Origin: Ustilaginoidea virens
Lineage: Eukaryota; Ascomycota; Sordariomycetes; Hypocreales; Clavicipitaceae
Reading direction: 5' to 3'
Assembly (NCBI RefSeq): GCF_000687475.1
Contig: NC_057321.1
Location: 1,736,001-1,800,000 of the forward strand
Length of the DNA: 64,000 nt
Shown: positions 1-11,941 of the stretch, piece by piece
Layout: every line of letters begins with the position of its first letter
How positions within the stretch are numbered: position 1 is the stretch's first letter
The notes under the pieces: generated by a model
Seen by the model: only the letters and a program-made list of their open reading frames with translations
Database searches by the model: none
Told to the model about the DNA's origin: nothing
Made by a program: the position numbers and the translations under genes

Positions 1-268
1 AAATGCGAAGAAAATCAAGACTAAAAATCTAGATAAAACTAGAAGAAAGCTGCATTAAGGAATAACCTTAGAAAATCCTGTTGCAAAAAGGATGTGTTGC
101 AGCTTAGTATGGTAGCTAGGTTCCTAAATCTGGGATGATCAGTCCCTTACTGCAGATAGTAATATCGTTAGTTAGATTCCTAGGAGGTTAGCTGCCAAAT
201 GCGTTAAAATCCTAAGTTAGCGTAAAAAAGTCTTAAGCTGGAAGCCTTGAGACACCGGGCTTATAACC
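1..268 (-). mobile_element. Leader end of a truncated copia-type element (E0)
   Basis: This stretch has no usable reading frame. It lies on the internal side of the LTR at 269-994. The bases touching the LTR (257-268, gggcttataacc) match, with one C-to-T change, the primer-binding site next to the LTRs of the two copia elements further right. That makes this the untranslated leader of an element transcribed leftwards; its body lies outside the window. Assignment rests on LTR family and primer site only, because no gag or pol is visible. Confidence 0.55.
257..268 (-). other. Half-tRNA primer-binding site of E0
   Basis: Read on the minus strand, GGTTATAAGCCC directly follows the LTR. With one RIP-type change it equals the 12-mer next to the 5' LTRs of E2 and E3, which is complementary to the anticodon stem-loop of initiator tRNA-Met rather than to its 3' end. 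Confidence 0.5.
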
Positions 269-994
269 TATTGCAAAATGGTGATTCAGAACACTATTGG
301 AAATATACTGGATACCGATAGTGGCGTACAAAGTATTGCAAAATAAAATAAAGAGCTAGTTAAAGATTTAAAGCGCATAAGAGGTTGACCAGAGCAAAGA
401 TGTTAGGGAAATCTGATTCTAATTGTTGGTAGTTATTCTAGCTAGAAAGAGGGAATTTTGGGCATATTTCTACCATCTTGAAAAAGTGTTTGAAAATAAT
501 GAAAAACCGCAAAAATAGCGAAAAACCCGACGAAAAGTCGGTCTGCCCAACCGTGCCCAGTCTGTGCCCAATATCCTACCTAGTGCATACCCAACCAAGC
601 CCAGTGGCTTATAGCGGTGTGCCGGATGCCCTATAACAGCCTGCCGTACGGGCCGGAAGCCCTATATCGGTCTGCCGTAAATGACCGGTGTAGCGGGTGA
701 CTGTATATAGAAGGCCGAAAGTGCTGGTATTAGCAAGGTTTGCCCATTTGGTAATCCCGTAGAAATGCGCCGCCTGTTGTGGGCCCTGTGGCCCGCTGTG
801 ACCGGCCGCTGTGGCCGGCTGTGGGGCGCTGTGCCGGTGCCGTGACCGGCGCTGTGGCCCACTGTAATCGGCGTTGTGGGGCGCTGTGCCCCACCATAGC
901 GCCTGGTATAGCCACCGCGATATCTCAACGTAGAGACATCGTACGGTAGCAAGACCAGTACCAAAATACAGCTAAAAAGGCGCTGATTTCAACA
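269..994 (-). repeat. 726-bp LTR (5' LTR of E0)
   Basis: It begins TATTGCAAAATGG and ends TTTCAACA, and aligns along its whole length with the solo LTR at 14765-15490, which is also exactly 726 bp. It carries the same GC-rich core of GCTGTGGCC-like repeats (about 740-905). The first bases are TA where the other copy has TG, a RIP-type change. The right flank is gypsy coding sequence, so E0 inserted into E1. The matching target-site copy would lie left of the window. Confidence 0.8.
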
Positions 995-3230
995 ATAGTA
1001 AAAGAGGTCTAATACCTAGGATATATTATAATAGCCGGAAAGGAAATCTATTTAGACCCCAAAAAGACTAAGGCTATTTAGAACTAAGAAGCACTTATGA
1101 AATTAAAAAGTATTTATAATTTCCTTAGTTTTACTAACTTCTACTGCGATTTTATTTTAGACTTCTCCTGCCTTATTAACCCTTTAGTTAGGTTAATAAA
1201 GAAAGGGGTCTTATTCTAATAGTTAGACGAAAAAGAGGTAGTATTCTAAGCGCTTAAGTAGTATTTTATATCGTCTTTAGTTTTTGCCTAATAGGACCCC
1301 AATAAAGAGATAGTCCTTAAGGTAGATAATTCTAATATAGCCTTCGGCAGCTATTTATTGTAAATCGGGGAGGATAGTATACTCTACCCTATCGCATACT
1401 ATTCTGCTTGCTTATTAGATATAGAATAGAATTATACTATATATAATAAGGAACTCTTTGCTATTATTTTTTGCCTTAAGGCATAGTTAGTAGAACTCTG
1501 CTTAATAGCTTCCCCTTTTACTATCCTTACCGACTATAAAAACCTAAAGTATTTCGCCCGATTATAAGAAATATCTAAGTAATAAGCCTAATAGGCTAAG
1601 ACTTTAGTACTTTTTAACTTCTATCTTCGGTATAGGCTAGGGTTATAAGCCTAATGCCTTAATATACTTTCTTAATAAGAATAAAAGGCAAATAGGGTAA
1701 AGCTATAAATCAGCTAGATCCTAAAACCGTTATCTATTTTAGCACTTGATATAAATAAAATAGAAGGCGAAATAATACTAACTTTGGCCCTATAGACTAC
1801 CCTACCTTACGGCCTATATATTTTCGCTAACTCCTACCTTTAAGCTATTTAGGATTAAGCGATATCTAAAGATAGTATATATTAGGCCTAATAGATAATA
1901 GTTGCGAATAAAGAATAACGATTTCTAATAGAGGCGGCAATATAAAAATAAATTACCGATTATACCCTAAATACATATAGCATACTCTTTTACTAGGTAT
2001 AGGTATAGCTTCTATTATTTAAGCCCTTAATTACTATAGTAATCTAATGCTACTATAACTCGCCTATTATAGGCTACCTAGGGAAAAATACTACCTTCTA
2101 ATTATTACAATAGGATTATCACTTTAATAATATATCGTCTAAAGTAGCGAAATACATTTAGAATTGCTAATACTATAGGGTGCATAAGAGCCGCTAATTG
2201 CGCTAAAGGTTACTATAACCGCTACTAATTATAGACCGCTTCTAGTTATAGATATCGGTCGACTTTATAACCAACCTTCCTACCTATAACGCCTCTAACC
2301 CGCGATTCCTTATAGTTATTATAAATCGCTTATCGAAATATATCTAGCTTAAGGCTATATACTTAATAAAAGCAAAAGATTACATAAAATACTTCTAATA
2401 GTACTAATAGCGCTTTTATAGCTTCCCTAAGGAGATTATTAGCAATCAAGGTTTAGATTAGGTAGGCTAATTTTAGTCTATACTATATAAATCAGTTAAG
2501 ACTAAGCAACTTCTATTAATAGTATACTACCCTTAAACCGATAGCGGTATAGAGCGAATAAACTAAAAGGTATAAGCGGTCCTCCGTATTATAATTTCCT
2601 TTAATTAGTATAATTAGCTATACTATCTCGCGGTATATTAACTCGCATTAAATAACTAGATATTATCTATTACTAGGTTTAGCCTAAACCGGCTGCTTAA
2701 TAGGTTTAATATTCTAATTATTATTTTACCTCTAGAGGTAACCCTAAGCTTAACTACCCTAAAGGGGTATATAGCCCTCTTTCTTAATAACCTTAAAGAG
2801 GGATAGAAATTAGCCTAAGCTACTATCGCCTTCGCATAATAACGATAGTAAGATACTACTAATTATTTATAACGCCTGGCTAAGTATTTCTAGATTAGTA
2901 ATTAGGTATAATTAAACCTTTAGAATATTAAAATAAACCGCCTATATAAGAAGCTCGATTAGGTCTCTACTAAATATACTATTATTATTATCCTATTACT
3001 ACTTAATATCTAGCTCGATATCCTATAAGGCATCTATTTAGTTTTTTATATTAACCTAATCGAATAAGCTATTTCTAATTTATTACTTAATTAGATAATA
3101 ACTAATATATAATTTAGGCCCCTATTTATCCTCCCTTAAGACTCTACGAACCTATATAAAGAATATAAAGTTAAAAAGATACTCGCAATAAAGAATATAT
3201 AGGGCCAGGGATAAAAATATAATATACTTA
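995..3230 (+). pseudogene. Ty3/gypsy chromovirus pol remnant (E1, left part)
   Basis: Translated in the plus direction this gives a stop-riddled but recognisable pol. The end of reverse transcriptase (YLGYII at about 1015-1035) is followed by RNase H (FTILTDYKNLKYF near 1515-1555). The integrase follows, with the HDSP-like, VDFI, SNQG and GIERIN landmarks between about 2060 and 2560 that mark the D,D,E core. A chromodomain start (EYKVKKILAIKN, near 3155-3190) closes it. The stops are mostly TAG/TAA where Gln or Trp is expected. The left end is cut by E0. The right end is cut inside the chromodomain by E2, and the frame resumes at 10033. It is dead as a gene. Confidence 0.75.
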
Positions 3231-3974
3231 TATTGCAATTCTCAAGGTCACTATAAAAGCAGAGCCTTACTAGCTAGCTAGATGGCACAAGACTGTCTGC
3301 GACCTGTGAACTAATCTTAGTATAAATACTAGATTTTTCACTAAGTCCTAAGACTATACAAGTGCTATAAAGCAGGGCAAGTGTAAAGGCAAGGCAAATA
3401 TAAGATAACCAAAAACGCAGGGAAGGTGGAAGTTAAGAGGCATGTAGTGCATTAACAGGTTCGATTGTGCTGCCCTTCTACTATCTAGAAAGAAGGGGAA
3501 AAGCTATCCTATATATACACGAAGGAGGGGTGGGCCCAGGCATCCAAGGTAGCCAGTAAGAAAGCTCCCCGTAATGCTCGCTATGATACGTCAGCAACCC
3601 CGCTATATCCGACCTTTCCAACCACCCTAACCACCGCACTAGTAATTAGTCACCGCACTAGTAACTAACCACCACACTAGTGGACTAGCCACCACGCTAG
3701 TAGGCCACCACGCTAATTTAGCAATGCCACACCACGCTAGTAGGCCGCCACCACGCTAGTAGGCAACCACGCTAATTTAGCAATGCCACACCTTTTCAAC
3801 AAGGCCTACCTTACTTGATATACAGTAAATAATCCACTGAAAATCCTTAAGGTAGAAGGCAAAGGCCTAAGGTAATACTACCATAAGTCCAAGAGGCGGT
3901 ATAAGGGCCAGAAGGTTAGTAGGCCAGTAGGGCATAAGGCCAGCAGCCTAGTAGGCTACTATAGGATTTTAACA
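3231..3974 (-). repeat. 3' LTR of E2
   Basis: A 744-bp terminal repeat, nearly identical to 9283-10027. It contains a run of CCACCRCRCTAGTA-type tandem units at about 3640-3790 and ends TTTTAACA. Differences from its partner are mostly transitions. Confidence 0.92.
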
Positions 3975-4095
3975 CCCCCTCTGATTAGCTACTGTAGTAG
4001 CAAGCTAATCGTATAAAGGATAGGGAAAGAAAATGCAGTAAAAAGTGCTAAGGAAAAACATAAGAAAAACCTTAGTAAAAGTAAGTTAGTATAAG

Positions 4096-7000
4096 TTAGC
4101 AGGCCCTAAGACCTAGTAACTCGCGGAACCTAGTAAATTTAGGGCCCGGCAGTGGCTTCGTAAGACCGTCAGCAGGCATACTATTAGTAGGTAAATAGGT
4201 AATTTTAACCAAGCCCAGCTGGGCTTGCTCCCTAATATACCGGAATTTTAATAGCGTATGCTTAGTGCGAGCGTGCTGATTAGGGTCGTTAGAATTTGAA
4301 ATGGAGCCCTGGTTATCGCAGTATAGCGGTATAGGGCGTAAAATATCAATTTCTAGCTCCTTACAAAGGTTAGAAAGCCACTGTACCTCGCGGATAGTCT
4401 CAAGTAATGCATCAGATTCAGCTTCTAAAGTAGATAGCACTACTAAAGAGGCTCGCTTAGAACGCCAGCTAATAGGACCACTATTAATAGTAGTCAGGAA
4501 GCCTCCAGTAGATTTAGAGGTTTCTTTACAGCCAGCAAAGTCGCTATCAGAATAAGCGGCTATAATAGGCTGTTGGTTGCTTTTAGTAGCACTAAAGCAA
4601 ATAGCTAGGTTCTCAGTGCCTTTAAGGTAACTAAAGCTGCCTTTTGCAGCATTTAGATGCACATTAGTTGCTTTCGACATAAACCGAGAAAGGTATTGGA
4701 TAGGAAATGCTAGGTCGGGCCTAGTCATCATCATAAGCCACATTATAGTGCCAGTAAGGCTCTGATAAAGGCTCTGATCAGTAGGGCTAAGATCTTTTCC
4801 ACTAGATTCATTTAGAATCCCTGGTTGAAGTGGAATAAGCTGAGGTTTAGTATCCTGTAAGCCGAATTTAGCTAAAACCTCTGCTATAAATTGGGCTTGG
4901 TGTAGCCACAATAGACCTTCCTTCCTATTTCGTATAATCTGTACACCTAGGAAGAAGGAAGCCGGACCGCGGTCTTCTATAGCATAGACCTTATGGAATT
5001 TCCTTTTTAGCTGGTTAATATAAGTTATATTTGGACCAACTAATAGGCAATCGTCAACATAGGTGACGATAAAGGTGCTGGTTTGCTTATTATAAAAGAC
5101 GGCAGCATCAGAGGCTAAAGGTAAAAAACCTTCACTGGAAATCAGGTCTTTTAGCCGGTGTTGCCATTCGCGGGGTGCTTGTTTTAGCCCGTATAGGGCC
5201 TTCTTTAGCAAGATAGCTTGCTTAACAGAAGGGTCGAATCCAGCTTCTTTAAGCAAAGTTAGTAGCCGTTGGCGCTGTATATTAGACCAAAGCTTGCTAT
5301 CAGTTAGTAATAAGCTCTCTGTAAATTCAAGGAATCCGTCAGGGATATCCATATAAATAGTCTCAGAAAGTTCGCTATTTAGGAAGGCGCCTATAAAGTC
5401 TTCTGACTTAGGAAGGTAATCCACGGTGGCATTAGTGTTAGTAATATCATCCGGGGTAGCATTAGTAATGCTAGTAAAATTAGTAGGGTCTGGCATGCTT
5501 TCTAGGTCATCCGGTATAGCATTAGTGTTAGTAATGCTAGTAAGGTTAGCAGAGTTAGTAGGGTTAGGAATGCTTTCTAGGTCATCCAGTAAAATAGCAG
5601 GTTCTTTACTGCTAAATACCCCCTCTGAACCTGTATTTTGCCCTCTGTGAAAGTCTCCTTCTAGGCCATTAGAAATAGGGCCTATACCTTCATTTTGATG
5701 AATAAAGGTAATAAAAGTTGTTTTAGTAACAACCTTCTTCTTTAGAAGGTAGACTAGGTAAGTATTATTACCTAGAGTGGCAAGGAGTCTACCAGGCTCG
5801 GTACGGGGCGCTAATTTGCGGCTTTTTACACGCTTTTCGTGTGGTATAAGTACTTCAATAGCTGCTCCAATGGCCCTAAGGTTAATAAGATCAGGGTAGT
5901 GCTCCGGCGTAATATGGTCATAATCCTTTAATAGCTCCTGATAGGGGCTAGAAGGTCTATTAGTAATAGCTGTTATATTTACTAGCATAACAACGCCAGT
6001 AATTACAGCAGACTAGAGGTTAGATGGAAGCCTTGACCAGGCCATAGTAGCACATAGCCTATCAGCTATAACCCTAATGGACCGCTCAGCTAGGCCGTTT
6101 TGTTCGTGAATATAAGGGCAAGATGTATTAAAAGTTATACCCTGTTCGACAAGCCAATCACTAAGCATTTTATTGATTTCATTTCCACCATCATAGTGGA
6201 ATTCAACAGGCGTTTTACCATATCTGACCTGTAGGCTCTGTATAAAGCTCTGTAATGCTTTAAATACAATAGTGCCTTCCCTATTAGGCAGTAAGTATAG
6301 CTAACGAAATCGGGATTTTCTGTCCACTAATATAAGGGCAACAGGTCGTTTGTTATATGGCATAGGTGATATAGCAAAAGTATCACCTTCTATAATATCC
6401 AGGCATTTAGCTGGATTTGGAATCGCATCTTTAGAAGGTCTTCTAACCTTCTTAGCCTGTATACAGGCTAGGCAGCGAAAATCAGTATCTTTAACCTTAT
6501 TAAGGTTAGGAAGACCAGGGGTATTAGCACAAGTCTTTTTAAGTAGCTGAATACCTATATGCCCTAGCCGTACATGCCAAATGCCGGCTAACTGTAATAA
6601 CTTCTGATATTCTGTATCAGCAGCTACAGGGGCAGGAGTAGGGCTAGTAGCCACTATGGGATTTTCGCTAGTCGTAATAGCGGGCTCTTCGCTAGTCGTA
6701 ATAGCGGGAGAGTTGGTAGTAGGGCTAGTAGCCTCTACAGGTTCCTTACTAGTTGCAGTAGTAGGAATAGGGGTAATAGTGGTATCCTCAGGATCACTAT
6801 AATCAGCAGGGTTAGTAGGGCTAGGGACCTCTACTATTATACTATTAGTAACAGTATAATGGCTACAAGGTTGATGCAGTAGTGGTGTGTCTATTCCTTT
6901 CTATGGAAGGAAAAAGCCGTATTTTTCAAAGTTAAAAATGCCGATACATTTACGGCTTGCTGACCAAAGCTGATTTTTAATTAATACCCCTTTAGCGGCA

Positions 7001-8508
7001 TAGTGCTTTACACCGCTAATAATATTAATATCTAAGGTAGGAATATATAGGGCATTCTTGAGCTCTATAATACCCCATTTGGTGGGATTAACGCCCTGTA
7101 GTACAGTAAATCGTGCCGTGCCCCAACTAGTAGGGGAAATAGGGCCACCACCAGTAGTAATAACAGGCTTATCATCCTTCTTAAAGTGGTGAAAAGTGGT
7201 GAAATGCTTCTTATCATTAACAATATAACAAGTGGAGCCTGTATCGTAAAGGAGGGCATCCTTAGGGGTCCTACCGCCTGATTTAGCACTATAGCTTATA
7301 TCAGTGGATATAGATGAAGAAGAATAAGATATATTAATATCCTGAGTATTATAGTTGCCTATAATAAAAGCCTCAATATCTTGCTGTTTGCTGTAGTCCT
7401 GTTTCTTCTTCTATTGCTGCTTCTTTTTCCTATTATTAGTAGAATTATTCTTGCTATTATTATTAGTAGAAGCGGTATTAGTAGACCCTTTATTCTTAGA
7501 GTCCTTGGAAGCCTTAAGCTGCTTGGGGTTATTATTAGCAGCTACCTTATTAGACCCTTTAGAACGCTGTTCTTCTAGTAGGTCAACCATAAAATACTGG
7601 AGGTTAAATTTACTGCTGTTAATAACACCTTGGGCGCTATAAGCCCTAATCATAGAGCATTGGCGTTCAGTCTAGCGGGTAAATACCCCCTCTATAGCCC
7701 AAAGATACTGGTTAACTTGGTCAAAAGAGTCGATCTTAGAACCTAGGATTCTGAGGCGAGATATATAGCTATTAAATTCGCTGTTAAAAGCCTCCAAAGT
7801 GCCTTTATAACCGGTAAATGTAAGGGTGTGAAACGTAGGGTATAAGTGTGCCCGCTGTACTTCTGGTGAGTAGCAGTACTGGGCCACCAGTAAAAGGTAG
7901 GCTTCCTTTGGGTCATTACACCAGTCTATAGCCTCTACAGCTTCTTTACTACAGCTATTCTTTAGCATTAGTAGTAAAAGTGCCTGCTCAGACTCATCAA
8001 AGTGCCTTGCTATAGAGGGGTCGTTGACAAAATTAGCTATTTTAAAGGCCCTGAGTTGTATTGTAAGGGCCTGCTTCCACTGGTCGAAATTATAGGGGCT
8101 TTTTAGCTTTTGGGACTCCTTAAAGCGGTTGGCAGTCTTAGCTAATTCTTTAATAGCCCCATCACTAATTTGGTTGGTGATAGTTGTTGGTGGCGTTGTA
8201 TAAATAGGCTCTTTACCCTTATATTTTATAGGAGTAGAAGGTTGGTCGATTTCCATAACGTCAGCTTCACTATCATCATCTTTAGTGGTAGTCTTAGTGG
8301 AAGGTCCAGCTTTAGTGGCTTTAGTAGGCTTCTTATTAGTAGCCTGGGTAGCCTAGGTGTCGTTATTTTGCCTACTAACTAGGCCCTGTATAAGGTCAGT
8401 TAGTATATTCATCTGGGATTTCATATCGTCCATATCTAGCTGTAGCTGTGCATTAGTATTAACTTCAGTATCGGATTTAGGGACCTTATAGGATCCTGAC
8501 TCTGCTAT
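4096..8508 (-). pseudogene. gag-pol of copia E2, lightly RIP-damaged
   Basis: Gag spans about 8508-7672 with a UBN2-like capsid region. An Asn/Lys-rich linker (7653-7411) precedes a protease with DTGST near 7240. Pro/Thr-rich repeats (6640-6800) lead to the pre-integrase segment WHVRLGHIG and an HX/CX2C-type finger (6600-6470). Integrase runs to about 6010 with D, D and NGLAERS. Reverse transcriptase has YVDDCLLVG at about 5040-5065, and RNase H ends in the ADGLTKPLPG motif near 4150. The longest open piece is 630 codons (5988-4096), covering RT and RNase H. The gag start codon is ATA at 8508, where sister copy E3 has ATG. Only a handful of stops interrupt it, so it is a recent but disabled copy. 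Confidence 0.85.
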
Positions 8509-8739
8509 AGTGGGCAAAAAGGGTTTAAAAATCCGTTGAAAAATGGTGCCGATAGTTGTAAAAACAGAGGAATAACTAGCTAAATAGCTAGCAAAATAGT
8601 CGAATAACTAGTAAAATAACCGAGTAACTAGCTAGACAGCTAGTAAATATAGTGGCTAGTAGCCTACTATAAAAGGTAACCGCAGAATATAGCGGCAGGT
8701 CTCAATATAAAAAAGCACGGATGCCGTAGGCGTTGTGCA

Positions 8740-9190
8740 AGTCCGTATTATAGCGTTGGTATTCAAGGTGCTTATATGGTGCCGTAATATAAAGGTGCCG
8801 TAAGTGCCGTAGGTGCTGTAGGTGCCGTAGGTGCCGTGGGTGCTATAGGTGCCGTAATATAAAAGGTGCCGTAAATGCTGTACTAAAAGTGCTATAAGTG
8901 GAAGAGTATAATAGGTGCCGTACAGTGCAGTAGGTGTCGTACACTAGGTGCAAAGGTATTATACAGTGGTATAGTATGGTAGATATCACACTATAAAATC
9001 CGTAGATGCCATAGGTTACGCCGAAAATAACGTAAGGTTACGCTAAAAGTGCCGTAAGGTTACGCTGTAAGTTGCCGTTAGGTACGCCGTTGATTGCCGC
9101 AAGGTAATACCGTAGGTAATAAGGGTAAGCCAAAGGTGATAATAGGTAAGCCGAAGTTAATAAGGGTAAGCCGAAGATACCAAAGGATAG
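8740..9190. repeat. Tandem GTGCCGTAG minisatellite in the E2 leader
   Basis: The untranslated leader holds a series of 9-10-bp units (GTGCCGTAG and variants, about 8770-8880). These are followed by looser units built on GGTTACGCYGTAAG and GGTAAGCCGAAG (about 9000-9190). The same arrangement recurs in E3 at about 16800-17250 with different copy numbers. No reading frame covers it. Confidence 0.7.
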
Positions 9191-9270
9191 CTATATTAGT
9201 AGTACTAATAAGCAAAAGAGACCAAAGGGTGAACACAAAAAGGTAGGGTTAAAACAAAGAAGTAAAACCC

Positions 9271-9282
9271 GGGCTCATAACC
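9271..9282 (-). other. Half-tRNA-iMet primer-binding site of E2
   Basis: The 12 bases next to the 5' LTR read GGTTATGAGCCC on the minus strand. This is complementary to GGGCUCAUAACC, the anticodon stem-loop of eukaryotic initiator tRNA-Met. Drosophila copia and yeast Ty5 are known to prime from such a cleaved internal end. Use of it here is inferred. Confidence 0.65.
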
Positions 9283-10027
9283 TATTGCAATTCTCAAGGT
9301 CACTATAAAAGCAGAGCCTTACTAGCTAGCTAGATGGCACAAGACTGTCTGCGACCTGTAAACTAATCTTAGTATAATACTAGATTTTTCACTAAGTCCT
9401 AAGACTATATAAGTGCTATAAAGCAAGGCAAGTGTAAAGGCAAGGCAAATATAAGATAACCAGAAAACGCAGGGAAGGTAAGAAGTTAAGAGGCATATAG
9501 TGCATTAACAGACTCGATTGTGCTACCCTTCTACTATCTAGAAAGAAGGGGAAAAGCTATCCTATATATACACGAAGGAGGGGTGGGCCCAGGCATCCAA
9601 GGTAGCCAGTAAGAAAGCTCCCCGTAATGCTCGCTATGATACGTCAGCAACCCCGCTATATCCGACCTTTCCAACCACCCTAACCACCGCACTAGTAATT
9701 AGTCACCGCACTAGTAACTAACCACCACACTAGTGGACTAGCCACCACGCTAGTAGGCCACCACGCTAATTTAGCAATGCCACACCACGCTAGTAGGCCG
9801 CCACCACGCTAGTAGGCAACCACGCTAATTTAGCAATGCCACACCTTTTCAACAAGGCCTACCTTACTTGATATACAGTAAATAATCCACTGAAAATCCT
9901 TAAGGTAGAAGGCAAAGGCCTAAGGTAATACTACCATAAGTCCAAGAGGCGGTATAAGGGCCAGAAGGTTAGTAGGCCAGTAGGGCATAAGGCCAGCAGC
10001 CTAGTAGGCTACTATAGGATTTTAACA
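9283..10027 (-). repeat. 5' LTR of E2
   Basis: A 745-bp partner of 3231-3974. The outer end is followed by the target duplication actta, and the inner end by the primer-binding site. Confidence 0.92.
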
Positions 10028-10032
10028 ACTTA

Positions 10033-10240
10033 TAAAGTAGAAAGGGTATAATTTACTAATATAGGAACCCCTAGAAAACTTTAAGGATATTACTATACGA
10101 GAAATATTCAAGGCTAAATAAAGGGATATTAGGACTTATAATAGGTCTAGCTAGGTCTTAAAATAAGGTCTATTAGATTAATAAATAATGCCGAATGCCT
10201 ACTACTATAAGCAAAATATAAAACAATAAAAATACTTTAA
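10033..10240 (+). pseudogene. E1 chromodomain tail, right of E2
   Basis: After removing E2 and one copy of its target duplication, the E1 frame continues with residues fitting the rest of a chromodomain (YKVERV, then a TNIGTPRKL stretch in place of the usual W-E-P-x-x-N-L). Sequence beyond about 10,170 is A/T-rich and cannot be assigned. The E1/E4 border is somewhere near 10,200-10,270. Confidence 0.5.
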
Positions 10241-10394
10241 AAAAAAAATATAATAAACTAAACCGGGGCCGATATAGGCTTACCTTTAATACGCCCCCTC
10301 TTAAGGCTACTCTTTATCTCCTTAAGCCTCCTCCTGTCCCTATAATAATATATAGGCCGATAGCAGTAGGGGTCCTTATAGGGCAGAACGCGCA

Positions 10395-11941
10395 TATAGA
10401 CTATATATTAGATAGGGATAATTCCCTATATATCTATAATATAATAGAATCTATAGGCTATTATAAGGTAAATACAATAGAGGTATATTAGGAGACGATA
10501 AGACCCCTTAATAAGATAGGGCCGGGCGATATAACATCTATAGCGGTAGCTATAATAAAGATAGCGAGGGTATAAGGGGCTATAGAGTAGGTTCTGCCTA
10601 CTATTACAGGGGTTATAATAGATAACCTTACACTAGCAATAATAGAGCCTCTATATAGTATTAGCCGCCCTAATCGTATAATAGTTCCCCCTTTACGTAA
10701 TATATAGGAAGGGCGGGATAAGATAGGGGCGAAGGCAGCTAGGGATATTAAGCTCTAACCTAATACTACTCTATCCTAATATAATATTCCCAGATTTCTA
10801 CTTGCGTTTCCCTTATAATATTTAGTATAAAGGCGAGATCTATAATAGGCCTAGCCTAGCGCTAGGAAAGCGTTAACACCGCAAATATAGTAGAAATTAT
10901 ACTAAAGGCATCTTATAGCCTAAATACTAAACGTAGGGTATAGGGGGCTACCTACTCGGCAGCGAAAGTATAACGCTATTAATTATTTAAAGCCCGAAAC
11001 TTAGGGGTTAGGATAGCAGTATATACTTTCTGCGTATCTATCTTAAGATAGGCGGGCTCTATAATAGCCCTCCCCTCCTTTACTACCTTAATCTAGTTGC
11101 ATAAGATGCATTATAGTATAAGGTTCCCCGCGAGATATTAATTAAGCTATACATAGGATATATAGGAATTAGCGCAGCTTTTATACCCCTTTGCTCTTTT
11201 ATAACGCTTATAAATAAATAGCTCTCCAGTCGCTTATATATATTTAGTATATCTATTGTATAGGAACTTTTTATCTTTCGTATATTAATACTCCTTATCT
11301 AAAGAGTCCCCTTTTAGAAGATAGTTACTAGTGGTATGGTATAGCTTCTAGGGATAAGTAAGACCCGATTCCCCCCCAATAGGGGTACTACTAATAATAG
11401 ATAAAGATATATTTAGGTTCTAAATAGGGTTAGTATAAAACGCTCGCAATACAGATAGGGACTTAAGACTTACTAATAGGCTTTACAAATAGGCTAGATC
11501 AGGTCTCGCTATAAAAGGAGTTAATAGCCGGTTATAATAGAGATAGAATTCGGTAAAGAATACTAACGCAGAAAAGGCGGAAATAATACTTCAACTAATT
11601 AGTATGCAATACAGGCTTAATGCGGGATAAAAACTTATGATAATAGGGACCTTCGATGCTTAGTAATAGCCTTAATAGGAAGAAAGGAAGAAGGAAAAAA
11701 GCCTCTAGCAAAAAACAATAAAGACTATAAGGAGATTTCTAGCTAGCAGCTAGCGAAAAATTTTTTATAACGTTCCCAACTGCACCAGTCAACCTCTAGC
11801 TAATAGCGCGATAACGAACTTCTATACGCTTCCACTATACTATTCCTAATTGACAACTATATAACTCCTGTTAATTATATAGCTATATTTACTACGCTTA
11901 TAGACGAATCCTTCCTATACCCGGCAATTGGCCTATATATA
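10395..11941 (+). pseudogene. Probable gag region of gypsy E4 (first piece)
   Basis: One plus-strand frame from about 10395 to 11635 is interrupted almost only by TAG and TAA, as expected for a Gln-rich coding frame whose CAG/CAA codons were converted by RIP. Read with Gln at those sites it gives a basic protein of roughly 400 residues, with a small Cys-containing segment (SSCIRC, near 11090). Position upstream of the E4 protease suggests gag. No family match is claimed. The piece is cut at 11941 by E3 and resumes at 18083. Confidence 0.45.

Larger units (their letters stand above)
3231..10027 (-). mobile_element. Complete Ty1/copia retrotransposon E2
   Basis: A 6,797-bp element bounded by LTRs at 3231-3974 and 9283-10027 and flanked by the 5-bp duplication actta (3226-3230 and 10028-10032). 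It is transcribed leftwards. A half-tRNA primer site abuts the right LTR, and a purine tract (AGAGGGGG on the minus strand, 3975-3982) abuts the left LTR. The internal order is gag, protease, integrase, reverse transcriptase, RNase H, the copia order. It sits inside the chromodomain of gypsy E1. RIP is light compared with E1 and E4, so E2 is probably younger than both. Scattered stops still prevent a full polyprotein. Confidence 0.92.

Noticed and set aside
3640..3790. CRISPR-like regular repeats (CTAGT-containing units)
   Set aside because: The genome is eukaryotic, the units are imperfect without spacers of even length, and they lie inside an LTR.
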